A stretch of 64,000 nucleotides of DNA from Brevibacillus sp. DP1.3A (GCF_013284245.2 NZ_CP085876.1:6024001-6088000); one strand, 5' to 3'; shown: positions 8,756-18,242, counted from the stretch's first letter. Notes: a model not told the origin generated them from the letters alone. Numbers and translations are program-made.

Positions 8756-10234
8756 TCACCCGATCCCTTGGATTGGGTTTTTATTTTCCCATTCCACTTG
8801 CAAATAAGGCTCCCATGCACGTTTCAACAGACGAATTCCCCCCTCAATCTCCTCGATGGTCTGCCCTCCGAAGCCGAACTGAAAAGCCGGAAGTCCATTT
8901 TCCTGTGGATGAACCCATTTATGTGCAATTGGATAGACACGAACGCCTGATGCAGCCGCAATTTGCGTCAACTGTTGCGGAGTGCTCCCACTTTTCACTT
9001 CTACCGTCACAGACAGCCCGGCATCCTGACCCTTGATCCGGATGTACGCCCCAAAGTGTTCCTGCAAGCACTGAAGCAGCGCCCCATGCTTTTTGCGGTA
9101 AAGCGTCCGCATCTTGCGAATATGCCGCTCCCAATCGCCATTTTTCATGAACAAGGCCAGCGTCTCCTGATGAATACGGGATGCCGACTGATCAAAATCC
9201 ACCAATTTCTCCTGATACACCGCCAATAATGCTTGGGGCAAAACCATATAGCTCATCCGAATCGACGGCAGCAAAGCCTTGGAGAACGTCCCCAAATAAA
9301 TGACGCGTCCCTGCGTATCCAGCCCTTGAAGGGAAGGAATCGGCTTGCCATGATAGCGAAACTCACCATCGTAGTCATCCTCCATGATGTAGCTCCCCGT
9401 CTGATTCGCCCAGTGTAGCAGCTTTAGCCGTTTGGCATATGGCATGACAATTCCAGAAGGGTCCTGATGAGATGGTGTGATATAAACTAGCTGCGCTCCA
9501 CTTTCACTGAGCGCTTCCACATCAATCCCATCCTCCGCCAGTTTGATCGGTCGCATATCATAGCCCAAATGGGAAAACACGGCACGAACACCGTGATAAC
9601 CCGGCTCTTCCATCGCAACAGCCTGTCCCCGTATTCCGAATAAGAACCCCAATAAGCTGATTATCACTTGCGTTCCCGCACCGATCACAATTTGCTCTGG
9701 CGTAGCTTGTACACCTCGAGCTCGTCCGAGATAGCGTGCGAGCTCCTCCCGCAGCTGCGGCTCGCCTTGTCGGTCGCCGTAGTAGAGCACATGCTTGTTT
9801 TCTTCCTGCATGCATTGGTTGGTGTACTTACGCCAACGGTCAAAAGGAAAGTGCTCGGCATCTACGCGCGCTTGGTAAAAATCATATTGGACCGGGACTG
9901 GTGAGGGCGTAAGTGGAGGCGTTTGGACGTGAGCCGGTTTAATTGGTTGCTGCCCTTTCCCTGCGGGTACAGGCACTGGCCCATCCCAGTCCACATCGAC
10001 CACATAAAATCCGCTGCGCTCCCGACTCTCGATGTAGCCTTCTGCCATGAGCTGGTGATAGGCGCTCTCGACAGTCGTTTTGCTCACTTGCAAAAACCCG
10101 CTCAACGCCCGAACAGAAGGCAGACGCGTCCCGGAGATCAAGCGCCTCCCTTGGATTTCTGTACAAAAATAGCGATAAAGCTGTTGATAGAGAGGCTCGC
10201 TCCCTTCTACGAAGCGGGGACTAATATCTAGCAC
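8756..10234 (-). CDS. MocR/PdxR-type regulator (GntR HTH fused to class I aminotransferase)
   Basis: 492 residues. The N-terminal GntR winged helix (~10-78: PLYQQLYRYFCTEI, GTRLPSVRALSGFLQVSKTTVESAYHQL) is followed by a fold-type I aminotransferase domain (~115-485) with the PLP-lysine motif TFSKALLPSIR (Lys about 319) and YITPSHQDPSG. Family members such as PdxR and GabR use PLP or its amino acid aldimine as effector. GTG start at 10234 with GGAGGATG upstream. No aminotransferase or pdxST target is adjacent; the neighbouring liv operon is separated by a terminator. Target unknown. Confidence 0.9.
   Translation of the reverse strand: MLDISPRFVEGSEPLYQQLYRYFCTEIQGRRLISGTRLPSVRALSGFLQVSKTTVESAYHQLMAEGYIESRERSGFYVVDVDWDGPVPVPAGKGQQPIKPAHVQTPPLTPSPVPVQYDFYQARVDAEHFPFDRWRKYTNQCMQEENKHVLYYGDRQGEPQLREELARYLGRARGVQATPEQIVIGAGTQVIISLLGFLFGIRGQAVAMEEPGYHGVRAVFSHLGYDMRPIKLAEDGIDVEALSESGAQLVYITPSHQDPSGIVMPYAKRLKLLHWANQTGSYIMEDDYDGEFRYHGKPIPSLQGLDTQGRVIYLGTFSKALLPSIRMSYMVLPQALLAVYQEKLVDFDQSASRIHQETLALFMKNGDWERHIRKMRTLYRKKHGALLQCLQEHFGAYIRIKGQDAGLSVTVEVKSGSTPQQLTQIAAASGVRVYPIAHKWVHPQENGLPAFQFGFGGQTIEEIEGGIRLLKRAWEPYLQVEWENKNPIQGIG
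8758..8787 (+). terminator. Intrinsic terminator overlapping the 3' end of a convergent gene
   Basis: ACCCGATCC (8758-8766), loop CTT, GGATTGGGT (8770-8778), then TTTTATTTT. It serves the secreted-protein gene but lies in the last codons of the minus-strand MocR gene. Confidence 0.7.
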
Positions 10235-10264
10235 GCTTCATCCTCCTCGCTGACCAAATGAAAA

Positions 10265-10291
10265 ACCGACGGAGACAAAATCCCCATCGGT
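10265..10291 (-). terminator. Intrinsic terminator of the liv operon
   Basis: An 11-bp stem (with two G-T pairs), ACCGATGGGGA to TCTCCGTCGGT read on the minus strand (10291-10265), is followed by TTTTTC. It lies between livF and the MocR gene. Confidence 0.8.
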
Positions 10292-10315
10292 ACTCACGTT
10301 TCTATTACACCAATA

Positions 10316-11023
10316 TTACGCCAAATACGCCTCTCTTACCTGCGGATTCATCAATAATGTCTGGGCGTCATCTTGCAAAATAATTTCACCTGTCTGAATC
10401 ACATAACCGCGATGCGCGACAGACAGCGCCTGATTCGCATTTTGCTCGACCAAGAGAATCGTCATGCCTTCCTTGTTCAACTCCGTAACGATGTCAAAAA
10501 TCTGCTCCACCAGAATCGGCGCCAATCCCATCGACGGTTCATCGAGCATGAGAATTTTTGGCTTCATCATCAGTCCACGAGCAATCGCCAGCATTTGCTG
10601 CTCGCCCCCGGACATCGTGCCACCTTTTTGACTAGCCCGTTCCTTCAGTCGCGGAAAGTAAGCAAAGGCACGCTCGATTCCTTCTTCAATCACCTTTTTA
10701 TCGGATACACTGAAGGCACCCATCTCCAAATTCTCGCGTACGGTCAGCTTTGGAAAAATGCGGCGACCTTCCGGAACGTGGGCGATTCCTGCTAAGGCAA
10801 TATCATGTGTACGCATCTGCGTAATGTCTTTGCCATTAAAGATGACTTTTCCTTCTTTGGCACGGGTCTGCGCACAAATCGTTTTCAACGTGGTCGATTT
10901 ACCTGCCCCGTTGGAACCGATCAGCGTCACCACTTCGCCTTCGTTTACCGTTATGCTCAATCCTTTTAATGCGTGGATGCCGCCATAATACGTATGAACG
11001 TTAGTCAGCTCTAGCAATGCCAT
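10316..11023 (-). CDS. livF: Branched-chain amino acid ABC transporter ATPase LivF
   Basis: 235 residues, the short LivF type. Walker A GSNGAGKST at ~37-45, signature MSGGEQQ at ~138, Walker B ILMLDEPSMGLAP, H-loop LLVEQN. AGGAGG upstream of ATG. Last gene of livKHMGF, 14 bases after livG. LivF and LivG form the nucleotide-binding pair of the HAAT-type importer. Confidence 0.93.
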   Translation of the reverse strand: MALLELTNVHTYYGGIHALKGLSITVNEGEVVTLIGSNGAGKSTTLKTICAQTRAKEGKVIFNGKDITQMRTHDIALAGIAHVPEGRRIFPKLTVRENLEMGAFSVSDKKVIEEGIERAFAYFPRLKERASQKGGTMSGGEQQMLAIARGLMMKPKILMLDEPSMGLAPILVEQIFDIVTELNKEGMTILLVEQNANQALSVAHRGYVIQTGEIILQDDAQTLLMNPQVREAYLA

Positions 11024-11037
11024 CGATTTTCCTCCTT

Positions 11038-11814
11038 CTACGACACGTCCGACGCACTTTTTCCGAGATAGGCCTCAATGACGTTAGGGTTGTTGCGGAT
11101 TTGTTCGGGTGTTCCTTCTGCAATTTTTCTCCCGTAATCCAGCACGTGAATGTATTCGCTAAGTCCCATGACCAGCTTCATATCATGCTCGATCAAAATA
11201 ATCGTCAAATCGAGCTCTTTTTTCAGCCGACGAATAAAATCCGTCATCTCAACCGTCTCACGAGGGTTCATCCCTGCCGCTGGTTCGTCGAGCAAAATAA
11301 TTTGCGGATTGGTCGCCATCGCCCGGGCTATTTCCAATCGTCGTTGCAACCCGTAAGGCAGACTCCCTGCTGCTTCATTGGCAATATGCGCGATCCCGAC
11401 ATACTCCATGAGCTGATAAGCCTCGACGCGCGTCCGCTCTTCCTCCTGGCGTACACGTTTGGAGTTGAACAAGATTCCGAGAATTCCAGCCGATAAGCGG
11501 CTATGCACACCCACCATGACATTTTCCAATGCCGTCATTTCTTTGAATAGACGAATGTTTTGAAAGGTGCGGGTGATACCGCGACTCGCGATCTGATCAG
11601 GACGAAGCTTCTTGATACTTTTGCCATTCAGCAGGATTTCTCCCTCGTCTGGCTCGTAAAATCCGGTAATCATATTGAAAAAAGTCGTTTTTCCGGCTCC
11701 ATTCGGACCGATGACCGCCGTAATGCTTCCTTTTTCGATGTCAATCGAGACGTCTTGATTGGCTACCAAGCCACCAAAGCGCTTCGTTAAATTTTTTGCC
11801 TCTAACAATGCCAT
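11038..11814 (-). CDS. livG: Branched-chain amino acid ABC transporter ATPase LivG
   Basis: 258 residues from the ATG at 11814; an in-frame ATG at 11820 is too close to the AGGAGG to be preferred. Walker A GPNGAGKTT at ~36-44, the LivG-specific QNIRLFKEMT insertion region, the signature in SLPYGLQRRLEIARAM (the YGxQR variant usual for LivG) and Walker B IILLDEPAAGMNP. C-terminus ends in the LivG-like NPNVIEAYLG. Confidence 0.93.
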   Translation of the reverse strand: MALLEAKNLTKRFGGLVANQDVSIDIEKGSITAVIGPNGAGKTTFFNMITGFYEPDEGEILLNGKSIKKLRPDQIASRGITRTFQNIRLFKEMTALENVMVGVHSRLSAGILGILFNSKRVRQEEERTRVEAYQLMEYVGIAHIANEAAGSLPYGLQRRLEIARAMATNPQIILLDEPAAGMNPRETVEMTDFIRRLKKELDLTIILIEHDMKLVMGLSEYIHVLDYGRKIAEGTPEQIRNNPNVIEAYLGKSASDVS

Positions 11815-11835
11815 GCTCATTTCCCTCCTCGTCCG

Positions 11836-13119
11836 CTATGACTGTTTTCCAGAAGTCAATTGCGACAGTCTGCCGAGAATCCCCAGCTTTTCTTTGCCAA
11901 ACTCGCTATTTTTGATCGAATCGAGATCGTTTTTCTTCCGTTTGGCTGGAATCAATCCGTTAGGGCGATACAAGGCTACGAGAATGAGCATGATACCGAA
12001 AATGAGTCGCTGGAACTTGGATGGGTCCAGCTGGTTGGGTAAACTGATGAGCCCCGAATTTTGTAAACCGTGCAGGAAGTTGGAGAATTCTTTTAACAGC
12101 TGTACCTGCAAGATCGTGACAAAAGCGGCACCAAGCACAACGCCTGGAATGCTGCCACTACCACCCAGAATAACCATGACCAAGATCCCGATCGATTCCA
12201 TCAGTGTAAAGGAGGTCGGATCGATAAACGTCTGCTTGGCCGCAAAGATAACACCCACGACACCAGCGAAGGAAGCACCCAATGCAAATGCAGCAAGCTT
12301 GGTATTCAACAGGGAAATCCCCATGGACTGGGCAGCCAGCTCATCCTCACGTACTGCAATCCATGCACGTCCCAAACGCGAATGCTCAAAGCGTATATTC
12401 GCCAAAACGATAAAGGCAATTACAAACAAGACGATGAAGTAAAAGTAAAACGGCGTCCCCATTTTGATCCCAAACAGCTCTGGAGACGGAATCGGCGTGA
12501 TTCCCTGCGGACCGTTGGTGATGTTGATGGGCTTGTCCAGGTTGTTGAAGACAATGCGAATGATTTCACCGAAGCCCAAGGTCACGATCGCGAGGTAATC
12601 CCCTTTTACTCTGAGAACTGGCAATCCTAGCAATATTCCGAAAACAGCGGCCACAATCAAGCCGACAATGAGAAATGGCCAAAACCACTCACCGGAGAGC
12701 GGGAAGAGATTCCCTGCAATAAACTCATTCGCTTGCGAGGTCGAGAAAATCGCGTACGCATACGCCCCGGCTGCAAAAAATGCGACGTAACCCAAGTCAA
12801 GCAGACCAGCAAAGCCTACTACGATATTCAAGCCCAAAGCCATCGCTACGTAGATTCCTACCTGTGAAGCTACTTCCATGTAGTATCGGTTTTCACCCGC
12901 TACCAACGGAATGATCAGAAGGAGAACCACAGCACCAATCACCATTTTGATCGTTTTGGAAGCATTGGTGTAATAGACAAGCACAATAGAAGAAAGAATG
13001 CCGAGAAACGCGATGACCGATTTATCCATGAGGTACAACGCGGCAGAAAAAGCTACAATCCAGATCAACGTGAATACGAGCGGAATGCCTTTGAATGATT
13101 TCCAAGCGAGATTTGCCAT
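11836..13119 (-). CDS. livM: Branched-chain amino acid ABC transporter permease LivM
   Basis: 427 residues. Many membrane segments, including an extended N-terminal hydrophobic region (about three extra helices) as in longer LivM proteins. The core has GLNIVVGFAGLLDLGYVAFF and the permease coupling loop GRAWIAVREDELAAQSMGI around residues 255-275. AGGTGA precedes ATG 13119. It sits nine bases after livH and partners with LivH. Confidence 0.93.
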   Translation of the reverse strand: MANLAWKSFKGIPLVFTLIWIVAFSAALYLMDKSVIAFLGILSSIVLVYYTNASKTIKMVIGAVVLLLIIPLVAGENRYYMEVASQVGIYVAMALGLNIVVGFAGLLDLGYVAFFAAGAYAYAIFSTSQANEFIAGNLFPLSGEWFWPFLIVGLIVAAVFGILLGLPVLRVKGDYLAIVTLGFGEIIRIVFNNLDKPINITNGPQGITPIPSPELFGIKMGTPFYFYFIVLFVIAFIVLANIRFEHSRLGRAWIAVREDELAAQSMGISLLNTKLAAFALGASFAGVVGVIFAAKQTFIDPTSFTLMESIGILVMVILGGSGSIPGVVLGAAFVTILQVQLLKEFSNFLHGLQNSGLISLPNQLDPSKFQRLIFGIMLILVALYRPNGLIPAKRKKNDLDSIKNSEFGKEKLGILGRLSQLTSGKQS

Positions 13120-13128
13120 TTATTTCAC

Positions 13129-14079
13129 CTACACTTTCTCTTTTACAGCTTCGCCAAACAATCCTTCCGGCTTGAAGAGAAGCACGAGAATTAAAATACT
13201 GAACGCAAACACATCTTTGTATTCTGCACCAAAGGCTCCGTTGGTCAACGGCCCCATAAAGGCACCAGACAGGGATTCCAGAAGACCGAGGAGCACGCCA
13301 CCGATCATCGCGCCACGCAGGTTCCCAATCCCGCCGAGTACGGCAGCTGTAAATGCTTTTAGACCGAGGATAAAACCGATATACGGATCGATCGTCCCGT
13401 AGTTTTGCGCAAACAGAACACCTGTCGCGCCACCCAGACTGGATCCAATCAAAAACGTAAGCATGATTACTTTGTTTACATTTATGGTCATCAGCGAAGC
13501 CGTACTCTGGTCTTGTGCAACGGCGCGCATGGCGATTCCCCACTTTGTTTTATTCACAAACAACGTCAACGCAATCATCATGACGATCGCAATTACAATT
13601 ACGATCAATCCTTTTGTTGGAATCGTAGCAATACTTCCTAATGGAATCGAACCTGTAAAAAGAGCGGGACTGTTCAGATAAAACTCATTACGAGCTAGTG
13701 CTTCTGTAAACCGTACGAGGTCTTGTAGCAAAAACGAAACGCCAATCGCCGAGATCAATGGCACAAGACGAGGTGCTCCGCGCAATGGTCGATAGGCAAT
13801 CCTCTCAATTCCTACCCCCAAAGCACCAGTTAATACCATGGCAATTATGAGTGTTATGAAAAGTGCGACAAATGGATTCATACCTTCAAGTGCCCCTAGC
13901 GCATCAGAGATCAATAATACCTCTGTACCGATAAAGGCTCCGACCATGAAAATGTCTCCATGGGCAAAGTTGATAATTTCCAAAATCCCGTAAACCATTG
14001 TGTAGCCTAAAGCCACGACTGCGTACATAAATCCAAGTGTCAATCCGTCAACCAACACCTGAGGCAAAATGTTGATCAT
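13129..14079 (-). CDS. livH: Branched-chain amino acid ABC transporter permease LivH
   Basis: 316 residues from ATG 14079, chosen because MINILPQVLVDGLTLGFMYA is the usual LivH N-terminus. The frame is open to 14208, but the extra 43 residues are non-hydrophobic and unlike the family. Contains the MVYGILEIINFAHGDIFMVGAF motif region and the coupling loop GIAMRAVAQDQSTASLMGI-like stretch. A hairpin at 14165-14189 separates it from livK. Confidence 0.92.
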   Translation of the reverse strand: MINILPQVLVDGLTLGFMYAVVALGYTMVYGILEIINFAHGDIFMVGAFIGTEVLLISDALGALEGMNPFVALFITLIIAMVLTGALGVGIERIAYRPLRGAPRLVPLISAIGVSFLLQDLVRFTEALARNEFYLNSPALFTGSIPLGSIATIPTKGLIVIVIAIVMMIALTLFVNKTKWGIAMRAVAQDQSTASLMTINVNKVIMLTFLIGSSLGGATGVLFAQNYGTIDPYIGFILGLKAFTAAVLGGIGNLRGAMIGGVLLGLLESLSGAFMGPLTNGAFGAEYKDVFAFSILILVLLFKPEGLFGEAVKEKV

Positions 14080-14160
14080 GCTTTCCCATCCCTCATTTCT
14101 CTTGTAAACTTGTACAAATTTTCTGCATTCATTCCTTTGACTGGACTTGTTTTCTCGTGG

Positions 14161-14190
14161 AAAAGGGGCCAACACCGGCGTGCAGCCCCC
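14161..14190 (-). terminator. Intercistronic attenuator hairpin between livK and livH
   Basis: On the minus strand GGGGC and GCCCC (14185-14189 and 14165-14169) enclose a second short CAC/GTG stem, followed by TTTT. In this position such a leaky hairpin usually keeps binding-protein mRNA in excess over the permease mRNA; that role is inferred. Confidence 0.55.
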
Positions 14191-14237
14191 TATCCTGATA
14201 TGAGGCATGGGAGTGTGTGCAGCGTTGTGTGGTGTGA

Positions 14238-15473
14238 TTACTCGGCCTTGCCTACGAAAATGGATTTGTCTTTGTCAAACTTGTAAATGAATACATCTGC
14301 ATTTGTGTTGTCACCTTTGTCATCAAAGGTAACCTTGGTAAATTGACCCTGAAAATCTTTGGTTTTGTGGACTGCATCAAGGACTTGCTCGCGGGTTGGT
14401 TTTTTGCCTCCGTTCGCTTTGGTAGCTTCCAAGACACCATTGAGGATGACGTTCATGGAGTCGAAACCGTAGACGGAATAAGTTTCCAGAGGCTTGTTTG
14501 TGACTTTTTTGTACTCTTCAGCCCATTTCTTGCCCTCTTCGGTTTGCGTTACGTCCCCTGCTACTGACGTAAAGACTACACCTTCGACAGCATCACCGGC
14601 TATTTTTATCATATCAGAAGAATCCAAGCCGTCGCCACCCATAAAATAACCCTTAAATCCTTTTTCACGAGCTTGTTTGATCATAATTCCACCTTCTGGA
14701 TAAAGGCCGCCGAAAAAGATGATGTCCGGGTTTTTCACCGTTACCTGGTTAAGTACCGCGCTGTAGTCCTTTTCGCCCTGGGTTATGCCCTCGAAGCCAA
14801 GGATTTGGACCCCGTCCTTTTCGAATTGCATCTTCACTTGATCGCTCAGACCTTGGCCGTATGCTGTCTTATCATGGATAATATAGGCCGTTTTTACACC
14901 AAGTGTATTTTTTGCATAAAGAGCAGCCTTTGGTCCTTGCGCGTCATCGCGAGCACAGATTCGATGAACGGTTTTCTTGCCTTCCTCCGTGAGCTTCACC
15001 CCTGTGTTTGCTGGGGATACCATGACCAGCTTACCTTCCTCGTACTTCACAGACGATGGAATGGCAACACCTGTGTTATAGTGCCCAACTACACCGTACA
15101 CATCAGGGTCAGAGATAAGCATCTCCGCATTGGATACCCCGATTTTCGGGTCGCCTTGATCATCCTGAGGGAAAAGCTGGAGATCAAAGCCAAGGGCTTT
15201 AAACTCTTCCTTACGCTTTTCGAGAGCGTAACCAGCGCCTGTTTTAATCGCATCTCCTACAGCGGAATTGCTCCCGGACAGTGGGGATTGTGTGGCAATC
15301 TTGATGAGGCCTCCCTCGGTTGTTCCGCCACCGCTGTTGCCTGGAGCTGGCTGACTTTGCCCCCCGCTTGCGTTACTTCCGCCGCTTGAATTACTGTTTC
15401 CTGCGCAACCTGTTAATGCCATACTCGCAGCCAATACCGCAGATAAAACCCCGACATAAGAACGCTTTTTCAT
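14238..15473 (-). CDS. livK: Branched-chain amino acid-binding lipoprotein LivK/LivJ-type
   Basis: 411 residues. Signal peptide with lipobox ALTGCAG (Cys ~23), then a Ser/Gly/Asn-rich linker (residues ~25-50) and a type I periplasmic-binding fold (IKIATQSPLSGSNSAVGDAIKTGA, YGVVGHYNTGVAIPSS, AYIIHDKTAYGQGL, FFGGLYPEGG). Typical of leucine/isoleucine/valine-binding proteins. First gene of the liv operon; separated from livH by about 160 bases containing a hairpin. Confidence 0.92.
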   Translation of the reverse strand: MKKRSYVGVLSAVLAASMALTGCAGNSNSSGGSNASGGQSQPAPGNSGGGTTEGGLIKIATQSPLSGSNSAVGDAIKTGAGYALEKRKEEFKALGFDLQLFPQDDQGDPKIGVSNAEMLISDPDVYGVVGHYNTGVAIPSSVKYEEGKLVMVSPANTGVKLTEEGKKTVHRICARDDAQGPKAALYAKNTLGVKTAYIIHDKTAYGQGLSDQVKMQFEKDGVQILGFEGITQGEKDYSAVLNQVTVKNPDIIFFGGLYPEGGIMIKQAREKGFKGYFMGGDGLDSSDMIKIAGDAVEGVVFTSVAGDVTQTEEGKKWAEEYKKVTNKPLETYSVYGFDSMNVILNGVLEATKANGGKKPTREQVLDAVHKTKDFQGQFTKVTFDDKGDNTNADVFIYKFDKDKSIFVGKAE

Positions 15474-15599
15474 TCAGAATGAATCCCCCTTTTATCATTC
15501 TTTGTTCTTGTTACCTAGTCCATCTACCTTGCTAGCCAGGTTGCGACTTTCAAAAACGATAACTCTTCGGGGATCAAAGATAGATGAGGCTTGGTTGAT

Positions 15600-15630
15600 T
15601 TTATTTTAAAATAAATCTGATAATTTACAA
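15600..15630 (-). promoter_or_regulatory. Predicted liv promoter with AT palindrome over the -10
   Basis: On the minus strand TTGTAA (15625-15630), 16-bp spacer, TAAAAT (15603-15608). A perfect 16-bp palindrome TTTATTTTAAAATAAA (15600-15615) covers the -10 box and could be an operator. About 130 bases of leader precede the livK ATG. Confidence 0.5.
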
Positions 15631-15682
15631 GAAGTAAAATATATTTTATATACATATATCATTGATTCACAAACGATCATAT

Positions 15683-15720
15683 TGAGTTTTATGAAAAACG
15701 TCGAGACGTTTTTCACTCAA
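15683..15720 (-). terminator. Intrinsic terminator of the amidohydrolase gene
   Basis: GAAAAACGTC (15693-15702) pairs with GACGTTTTTC (15705-15714), with flanking TTGAGT/ACTCAA extending the stem. It lies just after the stop codon of the minus-strand gene. Confidence 0.6.
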
Positions 15721-15733
15721 AAAAACACCCCCC

Positions 15734-17494
15734 TCAAGGTAAAGGGAGTGCCGGAACGACGATTTGCCCACTCTTAATGTCGACAATGCCATTTGCTGTA
15801 AGACGCGCATACGGCAAGTGAGTAGCGGTAAAAAACAAAATCGAATAAATCGGATCGAGATGGACATGGCCTTTGGACCGGAGCTGATTTACCAAATTTT
15901 CACCCATACTGATCACTTCCTCCATGGGCGCAGACGTGAATTTTCCAGCAAGAGGCAATGGGCATTCGCAGATAATTTTTCCTTCATCGATCAGGACGAC
16001 CCCGCCTTTTATTTCCCGAATACGCTCCAATGCTTGCGCCATCGCTTGGGGATTGCGTCCGATTACGATCCAGTCGCCAGACGCGGAATAGGTGCTAGCC
16101 AGCCCTTCAAGATGCTCACCGAAGCCACGAAGCACTGCTAATGTTCGTTTGCCGCCAGTCGCATCGATGGTGGCAATCAGCGCCAACTGCGAATCGTGCT
16201 GCAAAGATACATAACCATCCTTATCAACGGGCATATCCTCTAGCGACAACCGTGTGATAACGGCATTCAGCATCTGTAACACAGGGGCCTTTCCATCTTC
16301 ATCTGGCCGCAGGCGGAACCAATCAGGATGTGCCTGCTTTTTCAACGGATCTGTCAAACGTAACGAAGCTTGATCCCATTGTGGCTGAACGGTTGGGACG
16401 AGTAGGGTTCCCTTTTCTGCCACCCGTTGTCCATTTGCAATCACGATGGATGGTGTCGGTTGATCCTTTGCCGTCAACAACAGCATATCCGCGATTCGGC
16501 CCGGAGCAATTCCTCCGATCTCCGCGTCCAGCCCGTAATAGACAGCCGGGTTCAGCGTCGCCATAACATACGCTTCCTCTGGCGGCATCCCCGCTTCGAT
16601 GGCCACGCGGATCGTACTATTCATGAACCCGTCACGATGCATCGGCGGCGTACTTCCATCTGATGTCAGCATCATCCGTGATGACCATGGCATCCCCAGC
16701 GCAAGCCACCCTTTCACCAGCTCCGGCAGATCAGGGCGAATGGAGGAATGGCGCAGTGTCGCATACATACCTAAACGGATACGCGACAGCAAATCTTCTG
16801 CATGGATGGCCTCATGACAAGCTGTTACGCCGGCTGCAGCGGCAATGTTCAAGGTCTCGTAAGAAGCTCCCGGATGATGCCCCTCCATCCTTTTCCCCAA
16901 GTCCCGCGTATGTTTCAAACCAAAAAGCAGCGTCTCATCCTCTTGTAAAACACCGCCCCAATTCGTCAACTCCCCACCCTGAATCACGCGTGGATGCTCC
17001 AGCATTCGCGCCAAGCTTTCCTTGGTGAACGCCGGATGAGCTTTCCCTGTCTGCGGATCGAGTCTGCCCCAGAAAAATTGCTTTACCGGATGTGCTACCA
17101 GAGAATCCATGATCGCTGCTGTTTCCGAAAAAGGCAGATGCATGAGCATTAACGAATCCGACATCATTCCAGTCGTTCCCGTTTGTAGAGCAAAGTCAGC
17201 CAACGTGTAAGGGTTGTACCATTGAAACGGATGCGCGTGTGGCTCGATGTAACCCGGCACGAGATATTGCCCAGCCGCCTCCATGATCACGGTCTGATCA
17301 TCGACCAACGGCTCTTTTTCTCCTACATAAGCAATACGTTCCCCTGCCACTACGACATGATACTCTTGCCATTCTTTTGTATACACATTCAGAACGCTTG
17401 CGCCTTTTATCCAGAGGCTTGCCGGTGCCTGACGTCTGCTCACGCGAATCATGTGCAAGTAATCATGATCGGATATGGCTCGTACGCGCATCAT
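15734..17494 (-). CDS. Adenine deaminase-family amidohydrolase (YerA-like)
   Basis: 586 residues from ATG 17494, chosen because AAGGAG lies eight bases upstream of ATGATG; the frame is open 18 codons further but without a binding site. Metal-dependent amidohydrolase: PGYIEPHAHP (~80-90, first metal histidines), ACHEAIHAED, LTSDGSTPP (metal Asp), then the C-terminal adenine-deaminase domain (GGKRTLAVLRGFGEHL, GGVVLIDEGKIICECPLPLAG). Length and motifs match B. subtilis YerA/AdeC proteins, which convert adenine to hypoxanthine. In B. subtilis yerA lies beside purD; here it is 2.7 kb from purD. The exact substrate (adenine or a related purine) is not certain. Confidence 0.82.
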   Translation of the reverse strand: MMRVRAISDHDYLHMIRVSRRQAPASLWIKGASVLNVYTKEWQEYHVVVAGERIAYVGEKEPLVDDQTVIMEAAGQYLVPGYIEPHAHPFQWYNPYTLADFALQTGTTGMMSDSLMLMHLPFSETAAIMDSLVAHPVKQFFWGRLDPQTGKAHPAFTKESLARMLEHPRVIQGGELTNWGGVLQEDETLLFGLKHTRDLGKRMEGHHPGASYETLNIAAAAGVTACHEAIHAEDLLSRIRLGMYATLRHSSIRPDLPELVKGWLALGMPWSSRMMLTSDGSTPPMHRDGFMNSTIRVAIEAGMPPEEAYVMATLNPAVYYGLDAEIGGIAPGRIADMLLLTAKDQPTPSIVIANGQRVAEKGTLLVPTVQPQWDQASLRLTDPLKKQAHPDWFRLRPDEDGKAPVLQMLNAVITRLSLEDMPVDKDGYVSLQHDSQLALIATIDATGGKRTLAVLRGFGEHLEGLASTYSASGDWIVIGRNPQAMAQALERIREIKGGVVLIDEGKIICECPLPLAGKFTSAPMEEVISMGENLVNQLRSKGHVHLDPIYSILFFTATHLPYARLTANGIVDIKSGQIVVPALPLP

Positions 17495-17530
17495 TTCTTC
17501 TCTCCTTGTCGGTCTGCCGATGTTTTTAAC

Positions 17531-17550
17531 AAATGAACGATCATTCATTT
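17531..17550. promoter_or_regulatory. 20-bp near-perfect palindrome upstream of the amidohydrolase gene
   Basis: AAATGAACGATCATTCATTT: ten-base arms with a single mismatched pair (17538/17543) around GATC, 37 bases upstream of the ATG at 17494. The TGAAyGATCrTTCA core resembles TetR-family operators (for example FadR-type TGAATGA/TCATTCA). No tetR gene is adjacent. Confidence 0.5.
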
Positions 17551-17684
17551 CTCTCTACAGCTTCGCCGCCCATAAATCATTCCCCTGCAAGCTTGGTGAT
17601 GGTAGTAACAATTCCCACGGGTGTCTTGTCGTCCTTCATCGCAGACTATCGAATAGAAGTAATTGCGACAGGAGGACAACTCTC

Positions 17685-18224
17685 ATGCATAAAAACGTAG
17701 GTAGAACTGACGCGATGATTCGCATGACTGGCGGTCTCTTAGGCTTGGCATACGGCATCGGAAGAATGAGTCGTCGCCCATACAATGCACCATGGCTGCT
17801 CATGGCTTTTTCAGCAATGCAAGTAGCAGAAGGAGCTACGCGCTTTTGTCCGATGTACGCTGCGATGGGCATCAATACGACAAAAGGGAATGGCATGCAG
17901 GGCATGATGGATCAGCTCAAGAAAAAAGGCGTGCAGATGGCGGTCAATCAGTTTACGCGCTCCATGAATATTGCGCCCATCAAAGACACGAGCAACAACC
18001 AAGATGATGCGAGCAATACTCCATCAACCACCAACAAGACAAACATACAGTATTCTGCAAGCCCACAATCATCAGCGAACCAGGAAAAACAACCAATCAA
18101 CAATCAGCAAAACACGGAGCTTACCCCTGAGGATCAACTTCTTGAAAAGGCGGCAAGAGAGTTCATCTCTTTTCGTTCCCAAGAAAATAACAACAGCAGC
18201 AATCGCTACCCCACGTACACATAA
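17685..18224 (+). CDS. DUF2892-like small membrane protein with long polar tail
   Basis: 179 residues. The ATG at 17685 follows ACAGGAGG. Residues ~1-60 (NVGRTDAMIRMTGGLLGLAYGIGRM, LLMAFSAMQVAEGATRFCPMYAAMGI) resemble the two-helix YgaP/DUF2892 membrane domain. The C-terminal ~110 residues are low complexity, rich in N, Q, S and T, ending in a short predicted helix (EDQLLEKAAREFISFRSQ). Function unknown. A 44-codon membrane ORF follows after 18 bases and probably shares its transcript. Confidence 0.7.
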   Translation: MHKNVGRTDAMIRMTGGLLGLAYGIGRMSRRPYNAPWLLMAFSAMQVAEGATRFCPMYAAMGINTTKGNGMQGMMDQLKKKGVQMAVNQFTRSMNIAPIKDTSNNQDDASNTPSTTNKTNIQYSASPQSSANQEKQPINNQQNTELTPEDQLLEKAAREFISFRSQENNNSSNRYPTYT

Positions 18225-18242
18225 GGAGAGGAGGCACTGCAT

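Noticed and set aside
15600-15615. CodY box at the liv promoter
   Set aside because: The AT palindrome there does not match the CodY consensus AATTTTCWGAAAATT well enough; kept only as an unassigned palindrome.
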